NCBI GenBank assembly: GCA_033558025.1
Contig: JAUCEF010000007.1
Coordinates: 4,216,001-4,280,000 of the forward strand
From: Phytophthora sp. 'mugwort'
Lineage: Eukaryota > Oomycota > Peronosporomycetes > Peronosporales > Peronosporaceae
Length of the DNA stretch: 64,000 nucleotides
Direction: 5' to 3'
Part shown: piece by piece, positions 52,752 through 63,520 of the stretch
Position numbering within the stretch: position 1 is the stretch's first letter
Layout of the letters: each line of letters begins with the position of its first letter
The notes under the pieces: generated by a model
The model's database searches: none
What the model was told of the DNA's origin: nothing
What the model saw: the letters and a program-made list of their open reading frames with translations, nothing else
Position numbers and translations under genes: made by a program

Positions 52752-53790
52752 TATTAATAGTCTACTACCCCTGACAAATTCTATTTATGATCGGGCCTCA
52801 GTTAGCTCTCTGGTCCACCTACGTACTGTGACCACTTAAATAGATTCATACTGGGAATACCGAAGAATGAGGGATGGACAGCCCTCACCGGACTATTCCA
52901 CGGTACTGCGTGCGCGTGTCCTAGGTCAACATTAGGCTTCAAGCAACATTCGTGGGTACAACTGATTATCAAATATTGTATTATAGTAATTTTAATTTTT
53001 CATATGAAAAAATTATTTCTTAGCTTTTTTTTTATCAGTTTGGTTCTACTGTGATTGGAATCGCAGCATGATAGAAGTTGATCTCTCGGTTTGGTTCTGG
53101 CTGCGATTGGAACTCAGTATATCTTCACTCGCACATATTTGCGGTGCTGGTGAAGCGGAACGCTGATCCGCTTTTGGAGGAAGTAATGGTGCCGAAGGAT
53201 CAGTCGGTGCAACTGAACAGCCGCTCAATAATGTACTACAACAAAGGAAGGGTCAGCGGAAGGCGTAATACATGCGCGAATATCGTGCCGTACGAAAACT
53301 GGTCGCTGGTCAATCCCGTAGCGTCACTGCGGTATCACCAGCCGAAGTGGCATGCAATAGAGGAAGGGATGCAACGGAGGGTTCACTTCTGGATGTAAGA
53401 CCTTGAATTCGAAGACCGCATCGTTCAAGACACCCCTCGACCTAAACCAGGGAAGCTCGACGGATACCGTTGCCCACCCCTCAGAAGAAACTTCCACCTC
53501 GGAGACCAGTACTGTAACGACTGACACCACCTCGGGAGCCTCGCCGTCGGCAACGGCTTCACTCGGGCCACACCGCCACCACTTCTCCTGCCGCTAAGGA
53601 CGTCACTGACATTCTTGTGAGCATTGAGCCAGAACAAACAAGCACAAAACCGAGTAACTGCATACAGCGCCAGGCAACTGCTCAGACAGTGTAGTTGCAG
53701 GCAACTGCTCTGTCTGATTCATTCAAATACCCTCGCCGCTCTACATTCACGTGTACGCTTCCTAGTTACCAAAAAATAAAAATATCGTTG
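52752..53790. other. Intergenic, unidentified short frames
   Basis: AT-rich at 52,970-53,040. A 106-codon frame at 53,078-53,398 and its neighbours have no family features. Around 53,650-53,710 the phrase GGCAACTGCTC(A/T)G(A/T)C occurs twice in tandem. Confidence 0.3.
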
Positions 53791-53791
53791 T

Positions 53792-53963
53792 TGTTGAGAG
53801 CTACGTTTGATGGCCAAACCTGTAGCCAATAGAAAACTTTACAAATCTTGCTTTATAAGGGCACTTAATAAGAATATATTGCCGAGGATGTTAGTGGCGA
53901 GGAGGCCGCGTGTCCTTCTCACTAAAAAAACTGACGCTTACCTAATAGGCAGCTAGTTTAACA
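53792..53963 (+). repeat. 5' LTR of the copia element
   Basis: TGTTGAGAGCTACGTTTGAT to AGCTAGTTTAACA. It includes the shared core CTTTATAAGGGCACTTAATA, in which TATAAG is a good TATA box. Confidence 0.82.
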
Positions 53964-53979
53964 TTTCTGATACGAACTG

Positions 53980-56480
53980 GGACGTAACGATGGTGAAAGG
54001 GCACGTTAGGAGTGACAAAGTCCATGGCCTCGAGAGGTTCAATGGGGAGGATTATACCATGTGGAGGGATAAGATGATTACCCCCGTTGAAACGCTGGAT
54101 GAAAAATACCAGCGTGGATTGCTGGAAAAGGACCAATCCGAGGCTACGGTCGTCATGATGGACTCCTAGATGGGACGTCTGAGAAGCCGGACATTACGAT
54201 GAGTGAGAAGGTTACCCAGGAAGAGGCAAAGGCTAAACGTTAGCGTCACCGACACTGGACTAGGGTTCGGTCAGAGCTGTTGAACCTGTTCAACCAGGCG
54301 TTGCCTAACGTTTTTTTTGAGTGGGTTATCCGATCAAGTGTCCAGGATGAATCCTTGTAACATATAGAAGGAGCTCGAGCAGAAGTACGGGCTTGGGGAC
54401 GCAGGGGGCGTAATCGATCTGCGTCGTCAGTGGGAGCGTCTTACCACGTCAAACTGGAGAAATTTAGGTACCCTATTCGCCCAGTTGAAGAAGCTCCGTA
54501 ACGACATCAACCGGAAGATGAGGGGTCTGGTTGGGAAGAACATGATTACGGAGGCGTGGTTATGCATGAAAGTGCTGGCCATTCTTCCAAGTGAATTTTG
54601 GGGAAGTTCCATCAGCATGACTGAGGAGTGGTTTACGATCGAGAACGTTGAAGTGAGCCCTCGACGCAACATTTACGGGAAGAAGCGAAGAAAGGAAGAA
54701 TCTTCCGAGCCATCATCACGTGAGTGCTTCTACTGCTTTGAAGGTGGCCACTGGAAGAAGGACTGTCCAGTGGTGGCTGAGGATCGCGACCCTAAGAGAC
54801 CTGGTGGTAACCCGTTCCGGTCGAACATCCTGGCTACACCTCTTGCGAAGAAGAAACGGCTGATAATGGTCAAGAAGGGAGCCAGCCGACTACCGAGACG
54901 TGGCGAGTAACCACGACGAAGACAGGACTCCGGCCGAAGCTGCCGCTTTCGACTCCAGGCTGGAAAAGGCGATTCTGAAGGCGGGCTAATTTGAATACAA
55001 GGAAGCTGTCCCAGCGAGTGAAGGCAGCGAAAATGAGGCTCCGATGACCCCAATGGACGTTGACAATGAGGTACGGAGAAGATTTCCTGGATATTTATCG
55101 GGTTGAAGCAGCTAAAGTGACTGACAATCTATGGGTAGATGATACAGGGGCTGGACACGCAATAAGCTCGGGTAGAAGGTGGTTCAGCCAGCTTGGAAAA
55201 GGACGAACATACATTCGAGTACGGAAACGGAGGCACCTCATCTACCAAGTTACAAGGAACAGTGAATTTGGTATTCTCAAACCCAGAGGTTACTATAGTG
55301 TTATCTCAATAGAAAATATTGCCATTGATAAGGAGTGCGGTAGTAACTTGCTCAGTGCATATTATTTAGCCACACAAGGGTACCATCATATTCAGACAAA
55401 AACATGGGAGTACTCGTATTTCCTTGATAGTACTAACCGATTCATATTTGCTGCGGTAGCAATAGACGAAGTGTATAATCTACCAAGCAGACAATCCGAT
55501 AATCATGCTAGAGTACTATCCGTTGGTAGAAATAACCAGTTGGAAGTTCATAAAACGCTAAAGGAGTGGCACTTACGATTAGGTCATGTCGGAAAAGGCA
55601 GGTTAATGAACATCCTGGCTGGAGGGATTATCAAAGATGCGCACAGCTGTCACGACGAGAATGGAGGTACCCTTCTTTTGTAGAACACGTGAACTGGCGA
55701 AATCACGACGGATGTCGTACAGGAAAATGGTTGCAGAAAAGACAACTGTCCCCTTGCATACGTTGCACATGGACTCCGTAGGAAAAATAAAGCCTCAAGG
55801 TCTGTATACTACTACTGGACATAAGTATGCTCTAGCAGTGGTGAATGATGCCACGGCTTATAAATGGTACTTTGTGATGAAGTCACTCAAAGAGGTTGGG
55901 TGAAAACGCTTTATTAAGCAACTGGAGAAACAATTCCCATTTACAGTAAAACGTATAAGGACAGATGGAGGTACTGAATTTTGTCAATAATATTCCTAAG
56001 AACTACTGTAATAGGAAAGAGCTTGTGTGCCAACAGTCCAATGTTGAGTCTCAGGAAGAAAATGGATCTGCTGAAAGAGCACATCAGACAATAATGGGCA
56101 AAGTGAGGTGCGCCCTAATGGGTCCAGTATGGCGGCAAAGTGGTAGCCGGAGTTGCTGCAGTATAGGACGGCAGTAAATAACAGGATATTAACAGCCCGA
56201 CCAAAAGGTAAGTACGTATATGAGGCACTATTTGTTTTGGCACAAAACCAACCGGAATAGGCCTACGAATTTGGGGCAGCACATGCTACGCTCATTTATC
56301 AAAAGACCAAACGAGCCAATCAGAAGCTTAGTGAGAGAGCTATAGAGTGCAAATTACTCGGTCTGTCTGATAGCTATAAAGGATACTGACTACTTGATGT
56401 AAAAGGAAATAGGTACCTCATTGCTCGCGACGTAAAATTCAAAGGTCGCGACACGAAGAGTCGCATGTTATTTCTGATAA
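53980..56480 (+). pseudogene. Copia gag-protease-integrase, broken, no reverse transcriptase
   Basis: Gag begins near VKGHVRSDKVHGLERFNGED and contains LKKLRNDINRKMRGLVGKNM and the knuckle CFYCFEGGHWKKDCP (about 54,727). The protease shows LWVDDTGAGHAISS (about 55,128; DTGAG for the usual DSGAT-type site). Next come the pre-integrase domain HLRLGHVGKGRLMNILAGG, the integrase core LHMDSVGKIKPQG (Asp), RIRTDGGTEF (Asp) and EENGSAERAHQTIMGKVR (Glu). The post-integrase GLSDSYKGY... IARDVKFKG region follows. Frame breaks occur near 54,170, 54,240, 54,910, 55,683 and 55,900. The sequence then jumps to the 3' LTR region. Confidence 0.75.
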
Positions 56481-56705
56481 GTCGCAACTTGATTTAGGGA
56501 ACGCCTTCTCATATGAGATTAACGAAAGGATAGGATGGGATGGGATGTGCTTCCTATTAAGAACCAATGGTTTTTGAAAAGTAATCCTGCGAAACGAAAG
56601 GTCGCATGGTCTTTTTTGGAAAGGTTGCAACTTGATTTAGGATAAGGCAAGTCATATGCGACCACAGAAGGGATTATAAAGATGTGCTTCAACTTTTAGT
56701 GGGAG

Positions 56706-56884
56706 TGCTAAGAGCTACTTTTGATTGGTCAAACTGTAGCCAATAGAAAAACTTCACACATCTTACTTTATAAGGGCACTTAATAAGTAGCATATACATT
56801 GCCGACGGATGTTAGTCGCGAGGAGGATGCGTGTCCTCCTCACTTTAAAACTGACGGCTTATCTAATAGACAGCTAGTTTAACA
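56706..56884 (+). repeat. 3' LTR of the copia element
   Basis: TGCTAAGAGCTACTTTTGAT to GCTAGTTTAACA. Aligns with 53,792-53,963 over its whole length with substitutions and small gaps. Confidence 0.82.
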
Positions 56885-57049
56885 GTATTCCCAGCGTAAG
56901 TCGCAGACGACCTACTGTATTTGCCAACAGTTTTATACAAAAGCACACCAAACAAACGCTGTCCCTCTAGTACAGCCAAACGTATGTTTCTGAGCAAATC
57001 ATAGTGGGCGTAGAAAAAGATACTTGATGTTTGGAGTCATCTTACATCA

Positions 57050-57720
57050 ATTCTAGTAACCTGTCCGTCAGTCCGAATCCTGCCTGCCCGCCTGAACCTC
57101 GCTTTCGGTATGGCTTGGGTTTGGTTTAGGGCGGGAATCTACCTATATTATCGAATCCTACTATCTTTCCGACTCGGAAAACTATGCCCGAAATTGCAAA
57201 ATAGTTAAAACCCCTTCTCATTGACCAAAATCCGTGCAATTTTTTAATTGCCGCCTCGCTGCACTCGGCGGCCTTCCATTGGCTGCAATTGCTGCCGAGC
57301 GAAGCGAAGGCGGCGCGCCATTAACCTTTTCGCGTATAGCGGGTCCGGATGGCCCGCCCTTCCTACCGAAGCCGATGGCGGAGGTAGCTCACTTTTTAGT
57401 ATCCTAACACAGCGAGTAGCGCAGCGAACCTCTGCGAGCGGAGCGGGGGCGCCTCTACCGGAGCAAAACGTTGGTAGCCTTCTCGAGTTCGGAACCAACA
57501 AGCACACACCATCCGCAAAGCGGGCGGCGCTCGGCTAGACCTAAAATTCAACGCAAATGTCCGTCCGTCCGTCCGTCCTTCCGTCTGTCACACTATAACG
57601 TGATTTCTAGCCGCAATTTCATTGGCTGCCGAGCGCAGCGAAAGCGGGCCGCCGTTGGCTAAAATAGAATTCCGCCGTAGGCGGCCATGAGTGGTAATAT
57701 ATATATATATATACGATTGG
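57050..57720. repeat. GC-rich non-coding repeat tract with recurrent short motifs
   Basis: The phrase CATTGGCTGC..GCCGAGCG(A/C)AGCGAA occurs at about 57,278-57,310 and 57,619-57,643, and shorter GCGAGCGGAGCGG and GTAGCGCAGCGAACC variants lie between them. GCCGTAGGCGGC near 57,674 is a small inverted repeat. Microsatellites CGTCCGTCCGTCCGTCC (about 57,560) and (TA)n (about 57,696-57,713) accompany it. No protein is supported; probably a non-autonomous element or its remnant. Confidence 0.5.
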
Positions 57721-59015
57721 TTGAAACTTGATGAATCTTAAAGGCCGTACAGTACTAAGGTACGTAAACGTAAACTACTGATTAGTACTCCCCAATCAAA
57801 ATAAATAGAACGCCCATCAAATAGAGCCGCTTTCTGAAAGCGTTGTATAAAAATAGAACGCCCTCGCACTAGTCAATTCAAATTACTGCTTCTGGCTCAA
57901 AATGAAGCCATTGCTTTGGCAGATTTGCTTGTGCTGCATTTCTCGCTTTCCAAGTTCGAATGCCAAATGTAAAAACATCGAATTCAGCATTAAGCAGCAA
58001 GGATTGCAGCTGAAGGAGGCGGCGTGCCGTCACGCGCACAAAGTCACTTTCGCCGGCGAGGATGGCGCATCCTTTCAGCCAGTGGTGGCACAATCGTGAG
58101 CAGATCACGGTCGAGCCAGGTTCTTGTCGCCGAATCGCTGGTGGAGGCCGGCGTCCTCTGCTGGGGGGCGGGTGGGTAAGACGATCTAATCGACCTTATT
58201 TTCGAGAAACGCATCAGAAAGAGAAGGTCACGCGCGGCTGGATCGCGATGACGGATATCCAGCTCATCCAAGGCAGCCGTACCGAAGCATAGCATGAAGA
58301 GGACCCCATCCGCTTCGTGGCATCCGCCCCCGGAGTCCGTAAGCGTACCAACCTGATGACCCTGACCGACGACGTCCTGGCTGGGCGCGGTGGCCTATAT
58401 ACAGTTTCTAGAAGAGCACAGTTTTTGTAAGCGCTTGGTACAGTAGAAAGCAAAATGAGAAATGACAACACCAAAAAACGGTGGTCAACAAACCGGATAG
58501 TATCGACATCAGCAGTGAAAGAGGCCGCCGCTCACCTGGCTGTGGAACAAGGAGTCAAAACGAGGGCTGGTTGAAGTTTTGGCATGGGTTTTGGCACCAG
58601 TCAGTCTTAAGATGCATATATGTCCTTCAGTATTCGCTTCTACTAAGAGCTGCTCGTGTGATTGCTTTACCATTGATCATACGACTGCTAAACAGCATTC
58701 ATTCTCGCAAGAAGTCAAATTAAGAGTCACTTTAAAGAAACACACGGTGTGCTCCCATACAACGTTTTCAGCGTAATCAACCAACCACAACGCTATCAGC
58801 GTTACTCTTCAATTCTACTGATTACGTTGATATCAATACCAAAACTAGTCCGTATATGTGCTTCCACTTTTTCAATACATTTAAAAGGCACTTGATTTAC
58901 AGTATACCCCCATAATGTCAAAGTATCTTCAAGGTAATGCACATCCCTCAAACTGCTCACTTTCGCTTTTGCCTCACCGAGCGCAATCCCCCTAACGACC
59001 AAGCAGCACTTCACT
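57720..59015. other. Upstream region of the second AKR, no gene identified
   Basis: A GC-rich middle part (57,990-58,400) has short open frames (for example TFAGEDGASFQPVV at 58,050 and GRGGLYTVSRRAQFL near 58,390) which might be decayed exons. Around 58,650 the phrase GTGTGATTGCTTTACCATTG resembles ATGTGATTGCATTACCGTTG at 63,461-63,480. Confidence 0.25.
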
Positions 59016-60092
59016 ATGGCCCCCGCCTCCACGGATTCCACCCCCACTAAGATGACGCACCGTTTTCTGGGCGACTCTGGACTTTTGGTGTCCAAACTTG
59101 CCCTCGGTTCCTGGATGGCGTACGACGAGAAGTACACGGTGGACGCGTGGTACGAGATGGTCAAGATCGCGTACCAACACGGCGTCAACTTCTACGACAC
59201 GGCCGAGATCTACGGCAACGGCCAAGCCGAGGAGCTCCTCGGTGGAGCCATCAAAAAGGGCATCGCCGACAAACTCTGGAGTCGCGAGGACCTCGTCGTC
59301 TCGACCAAAGTCTTCAACGGGTCCAAGGGGTTCACAGAAGCCGGCCCCAACGACCAGGGTAACAGTCGCAAACACATCATTGAGGGGGTCAAGGCCTCCT
59401 TGAAACGTCTCGATCTTAAGTACGTGGACGTCATCTTCTCGCACCGTCCGGAGCCGTACACCCCCATTGAGGAGACGGTGCGAGCTATGAACTTCGTCAT
59501 CAACCAGGGCTGGGCCTTCTACTGGGGGACCAGCGAGTGGCTGGCCTCGGACATCCGTGAAGCCTGTGAGATTGCGGATCGGTTGGGAATGATCCGTCCC
59601 ATTGTCGAACAAGCTCAGTACAACATCTTTGTGCGCACCAAAGTGGAGTACGAGTTCCTGGACTTGTACAAGAAGTACAAGCTCGGACTCACGACGTGGT
59701 CCCCCCTGGCGTTCGGAACGCTGACGGGGAAGTACAGTGACGGCAAACCCGATGGATCGCGCTATACGTCGCCAATGTTTGAGGAGGGAAGTCCGTTTGC
59801 GGAGGGATTCGCAGAGCGCGTGGAGATGGCGGACAAGTTGAAGCCGATCGCGAAGGAGTTGGGCTGCTCGCTCGCTCAGATGTCCATGGCGTGGGCTGTG
59901 TCGAATGAGCACGCGTCGACGGTGCTGATCGGTGCCAGTCGCCCGTCGCAGCTGGAGGAGAACTTGAAGGCGCTGGACTTTGTGGACAAGATGACGCCAG
60001 AGGTGAAGGCCAAGATTGACGAGGTCGTCAAGTTCGTGCCGACGGTGTCGAAGATGGATTTCCTTTCTACGCTTCGTGGCCGCCACTTGTAA
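59016..60092 (+). CDS. Aldo-keto reductase, Kv-beta-like, second intact copy
   Basis: 358 residues with the active-site residues Asp61, Tyr66 (FYDTAEIYG), Lys98 (VVSTKVFNG) and His143 (FSHRPEP). It also has the shared block WAFYWGTSEWLASDIREACE, and GASRPSQLEENLKALDF for NADPH. It is longer than the 49,556 copy by a short Pro/Thr N-terminal leader and an EGSPFAEGFAE loop. The start at 59,016 is followed directly by the conserved MTHRFLGDSGLLVSKL region, and no alternative upstream Met exists in frame near it. The last 374 coding bases are duplicated in inverse orientation at 63,627-64,000. Confidence 0.88.
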   Translation: MAPASTDSTPTKMTHRFLGDSGLLVSKLALGSWMAYDEKYTVDAWYEMVKIAYQHGVNFYDTAEIYGNGQAEELLGGAIKKGIADKLWSREDLVVSTKVFNGSKGFTEAGPNDQGNSRKHIIEGVKASLKRLDLKYVDVIFSHRPEPYTPIEETVRAMNFVINQGWAFYWGTSEWLASDIREACEIADRLGMIRPIVEQAQYNIFVRTKVEYEFLDLYKKYKLGLTTWSPLAFGTLTGKYSDGKPDGSRYTSPMFEEGSPFAEGFAERVEMADKLKPIAKELGCSLAQMSMAWAVSNEHASTVLIGASRPSQLEENLKALDFVDKMTPEVKAKIDEVVKFVPTVSKMDFLSTLRGRHL

Positions 60093-60198
60093 GAGGTCAA
60101 CGTTTGGTCGAGGATCTTCTAGTAATACAGTGCGGGTTTTGCTGCTATGCAACAATATATTGCGATGATATTTCTATAATCAGGATTTTGGCATTTTG
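59719..60198 (+). repeat. Left arm of a 480-bp inverted duplication
   Basis: Matches the reverse complement of 63,521-64,000 without a difference that I could see. It covers the 3' third of the AKR gene and 106 downstream bases, including the outer end of the neighbouring gypsy relic. Confidence 0.9.
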
Positions 60199-62530
60199 CC
60201 TTGCTGTTCTGTCTTGCGATGATCAACAATATCGTCCACCAACTCTCCTTCGGTACCGTCTGGTAGATGCACTTTGAATGGGTCTTGCTCGCGCGACGTG
60301 TTGCGGACGTACGGTTTGAGATAGCTGGTGTGGAATACAGGGTGAAATTGTACACCGTTGGGCAGTTCGAGCTCATAGTAATCATGACCAAGCCGATTTA
60401 TTATCGCGTACGGTCCAATTCACGTGCCCCCAGCTTCTATTTTGTCGTCCTGGCATGGAAATTTGCGAGGTTTTCGGTCGATAGTAATACTTCCTCCCCG
60501 ACCTCAAACGCTTGCACGGGCCTATTGTTGTTGTAAAATTCACTCATGCGATTGGAAGCTTACTGTAGTTCGCGACGAACTGTAGCTATCGGTCCGCTTG
60601 ATACTCGAGGAACGTCTTCCCCAGAGCACTACGTTGTCGTTCCGTTCCAGTCGCGCGATGTGGGGTTAGCAGACTCGCTGGAATCGACGGCAGATAATCC
60701 AAGTTAGCTTCAACGGGACCATTCCAATTGACTGTTGGTACCGCGAATTATAAGCAAACTCTGCAAGCGAAGGTACGAATCCCAGTCGGTCGATGCTCCA
60801 TTCGAATATGCAAGCAAATAGTTCTCAATCGCACATAAGGTTGTCCATACAGTAGCTGTGAACTTGGGGTCTCGCTCTGTTAGCACTTCCACAGGGACAC
60901 CATGTAAGGTGAAGATGTGGTCACGGTAAAGTTCTGCCACTTCAGCGCAGTTGCCGTACCTCGACATGCCACGAAATGCGCACCCTTCGTGAGTTGGTCA
61001 ACTACCACGAGTATAGAATCTAATTTATTCCAAGTTGCTGGTAGTGTCACAATAAAATCCATTGCCACGTGCGTCCATCGCCCGTGCAGAATAGGTTGGC
61101 TTTGAAGTAAACCTGGCGGCTTTGTGTTCCGCGGTTTAGTTCGGACACGTCTCACAAGACTTCTACATAGTCTCGAATACTCCGAATCATGTGCTTCCAG
61201 TAGTATACCTCTCGACTAGCCGCAATGTTCGGTCGAATCCGGGATGCCCGTAAGATTCAACATCGTGAAATTCAAACAGGATTGCATTTATTATCTCGTC
61301 GATGGCAAGTACCACAAGCCGAGGAGCTTCATCGTTCGGTCCACAATACATTAGTTTCTTGTTGTCTAGAAAATAACGTTCGATGAACTTGACGTGCTCG
61401 TTAGCGTCCAGCTTGGCTCCTTTGAGCGCTCGAATAATCGACTCCGTGTGCGGGTCTTCCGTATATCTTTACCAACTCGTCAACCACCGCCACGATAATA
61501 CCCTCTTTGATGCGAGAATGTACTTCTACAGTGGCAATTAAGGTCTTCAGCAAGTGATGCTCCTGAAAATCAGCGCGCCGTGAAATGCCATCGGCCACGG
61601 TGTTCGAATAGCGGGGAATGAATGCACTTAAACGTAACAGGATATTCGCTGAGTTCGTCGTACCAACGTGCAATCCGTCGCGAAATACTTTTCTGCGAGA
61701 CCACACTCTCGAGGGACTTGTGGTTTGTTTCCACCACGAATGGTTTATCTAGAAGGTAGATTCTCCAAACCCGCAGACCAAACAGAATTGCCAGCAGTTA
61801 TTTTTCTCTGATTGAATAATTTTTCTCGGCTGCTTTGTATTTCCGCCCTTGGAATACTATAGGTCGTCCTACAAATTGGCCGTCTTGCTCTTCCATCTGA
61901 AAAAGAACGCCCCCGATTGCAAAGTCACTAGCATCCATCCTTCTCAACTGCAAACCTCGAGGTCCATTTGCCTCATTTCCCACACTTGCCGTCCTATTGC
62001 CCCGAGCAACCACTGAGGTCGGAGTAGGTTGCGGGGCTTCCCCGCTGTAGGCGGCTGTTGCAGTTGCTGGATTAAGTCGGACTTGGTGTTTGCGGATGTT
62101 GCCCCGCTACTCGAGCCAAGTCCTTGCTTCTCGATCCACCCCCCGCACTTGGTTCAGGCCTTCGACCAGGTTTCCCATCCCTTGTACCAGGCTAGCCAGT
62201 ATCTGATTCAACGCGGCGATATCAGTACTCACTGATGTATTCAGGTTGTTGATCGTTGCATTGATGTTGAGGCTGAAAGCTCTGATATCATCATGTGTCT
62301 CATCCAACCTCCTCTCCAGGCGGTCAATCCGTCGGTTTTTCGGCGCTGTGGCGATTCCCAATCAGCTGTTGCCGTTCAGGGGCGTGTCGGTTCTCGCATC
62401 CGTCGCACTGTGTTTCTTGATTGCATCGGCACCAAGTTCTACTATGTCGCAATCTTCCAACTCACTTGTGAGCTGGAAGATTGATTTGGTAGCACTTAGG
62501 CAGAGGAAGTCTTTTTGCGATGTTATATGT
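60185..62530 (-). pseudogene. Ty3/gypsy (chromovirus-type) gag-pol relic
   Basis: Reading leftwards on the minus strand: a gag-like helical part (RIDRLERRLDETHDDIRAFS, ALNQILASLVQGMGNLVEGL); RNase H start (RMDASDFAIGGVLFQMEEQD, then KYKAAEKNYSIREK); RNase H end (FIPRYSNTVADGISRR); integrase (HVAMDFIVTLPATWNKLDSI, VDQLTKGAHFVACRG, IFTLHGVPVEVLTERDPKFT). Last is a chromodomain-like end (YELELPNGVQFHPVFHTSYL, GELVDDIVDHRKTEQQ) closing at KMPKS and TGA near 60,185. Protease and most of the reverse transcriptase are missing between 62,110 and 62,010. Many stops; no LTRs recognised. Confidence 0.75.
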
Positions 62531-63520
62531 GCCCGAGATCTATTTGTTAATCACCTGAGCATCTCAGTAGTGGAGCTGAGAGAGTGCTCGAGCGTCAGTC
62601 TCGAGGTCACAGTTGAGCTGGATCCACGTCTGCTTGGCCGGAGCAGTAGTCGACTTTATTCCTTCCTTTACGATTCCGGAACGAGCCCGAGCGGCCAATC
62701 CGTCAACTGACTTCTGCCATTGTTCCTACCTTGCACATGCAACCCTATTCCCAGTGGCTATACTGGTACTTTGGTAAGTTCTTGCGCGTTCTCTAACTGA
62801 ACTCTGCTACCAAGCCCATCTTCTTATCGACACGTCTACGAGCCCCTACAGAAACTCGTGACACCATAATGTGTCCGTTTGCCATGTTTACTGATCCCTT
62901 GGCTACAAACGTTTGGCAATTATCGCAAGTGAAGGGGTCGTAGCGGCTGAGGGTTTTGATGCAACGACACAGCAAACAATGAGGGTTTCTGGGATAACAC
63001 GCAGCGCGTAGTACGATGAAGAAGTACATGACAAATGGAACGCTTCCATTTGGATTACGAGCCGTGTGCGCAATTAAACTCGCTAGAATTTCCAATTTGT
63101 CGCGTGTGATGTTCCAGCTATAGTCTTTACTGGTATCCACTTCATCATGTCAAATGTGTTGGCGTTGTAATAATTCGTTCTGAGCGCCCTTATTTGCATT
63201 TTCAACGAGTCCCTTTTGCATTAGTTATTTGCAAGGTTTCGCCGTGGAGATGAGGGCTGGCAGAAGATTAGGTTAAGTGTTAGGTGAAAATCACTCAGTA
63301 TCGTATTTGGCATGCATGCACCCTTCATATTCTGTCTTCTACTCGAAACTGTCTCCAAAGCACTTAGCGGAATTAACAACTGTTTACTAAGTACGAATCA
63401 GACTTACCTAGGAAGAACGATTAGCACTGATTAGGTAAATGTATACCGAATGTAGCACTCATGTGATTGCATTACCGTTGATTACACGATCGGTCGTTGC
63501 ATCAAAACCCTAAGCCGCTA
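62530..63520. other. Spacer between gypsy relic and inverted AKR copy
   Basis: A 115-codon minus frame (62,793-63,140) contains CLLCRCIK and FTCDNCQTF, spaced like a small zinc ribbon, but I cannot assign it and it may be chance. Otherwise nothing is recognised. Confidence 0.3.

Larger units (their letters stand above)
53792..56884 (+). mobile_element. Ty1/copia retrotransposon with both LTRs, internally deleted
   Basis: 3.1 kb with LTRs of 172 and 179 bp in direct orientation, both starting TG and ending ACA. A purine-rich tract (AGTGGGAG) lies just before the 3' LTR. The internal part codes gag with a CCHC knuckle, protease-like sequence and integrase, but reverse transcriptase and RNase H are absent. 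A full copia element is usually 4.5-5 kb. The LTRs differ at many positions and flanking 5-mers are not identical (GTTGT versus GTATT), so the insertion is old. Confidence 0.82.

Noticed and set aside
62246..62710. 154-codon plus frame over the gypsy gag region
   Set aside because: Antisense to the gag-like coiled coil on the minus strand; Ser/Leu-rich composition typical of a shadow frame.
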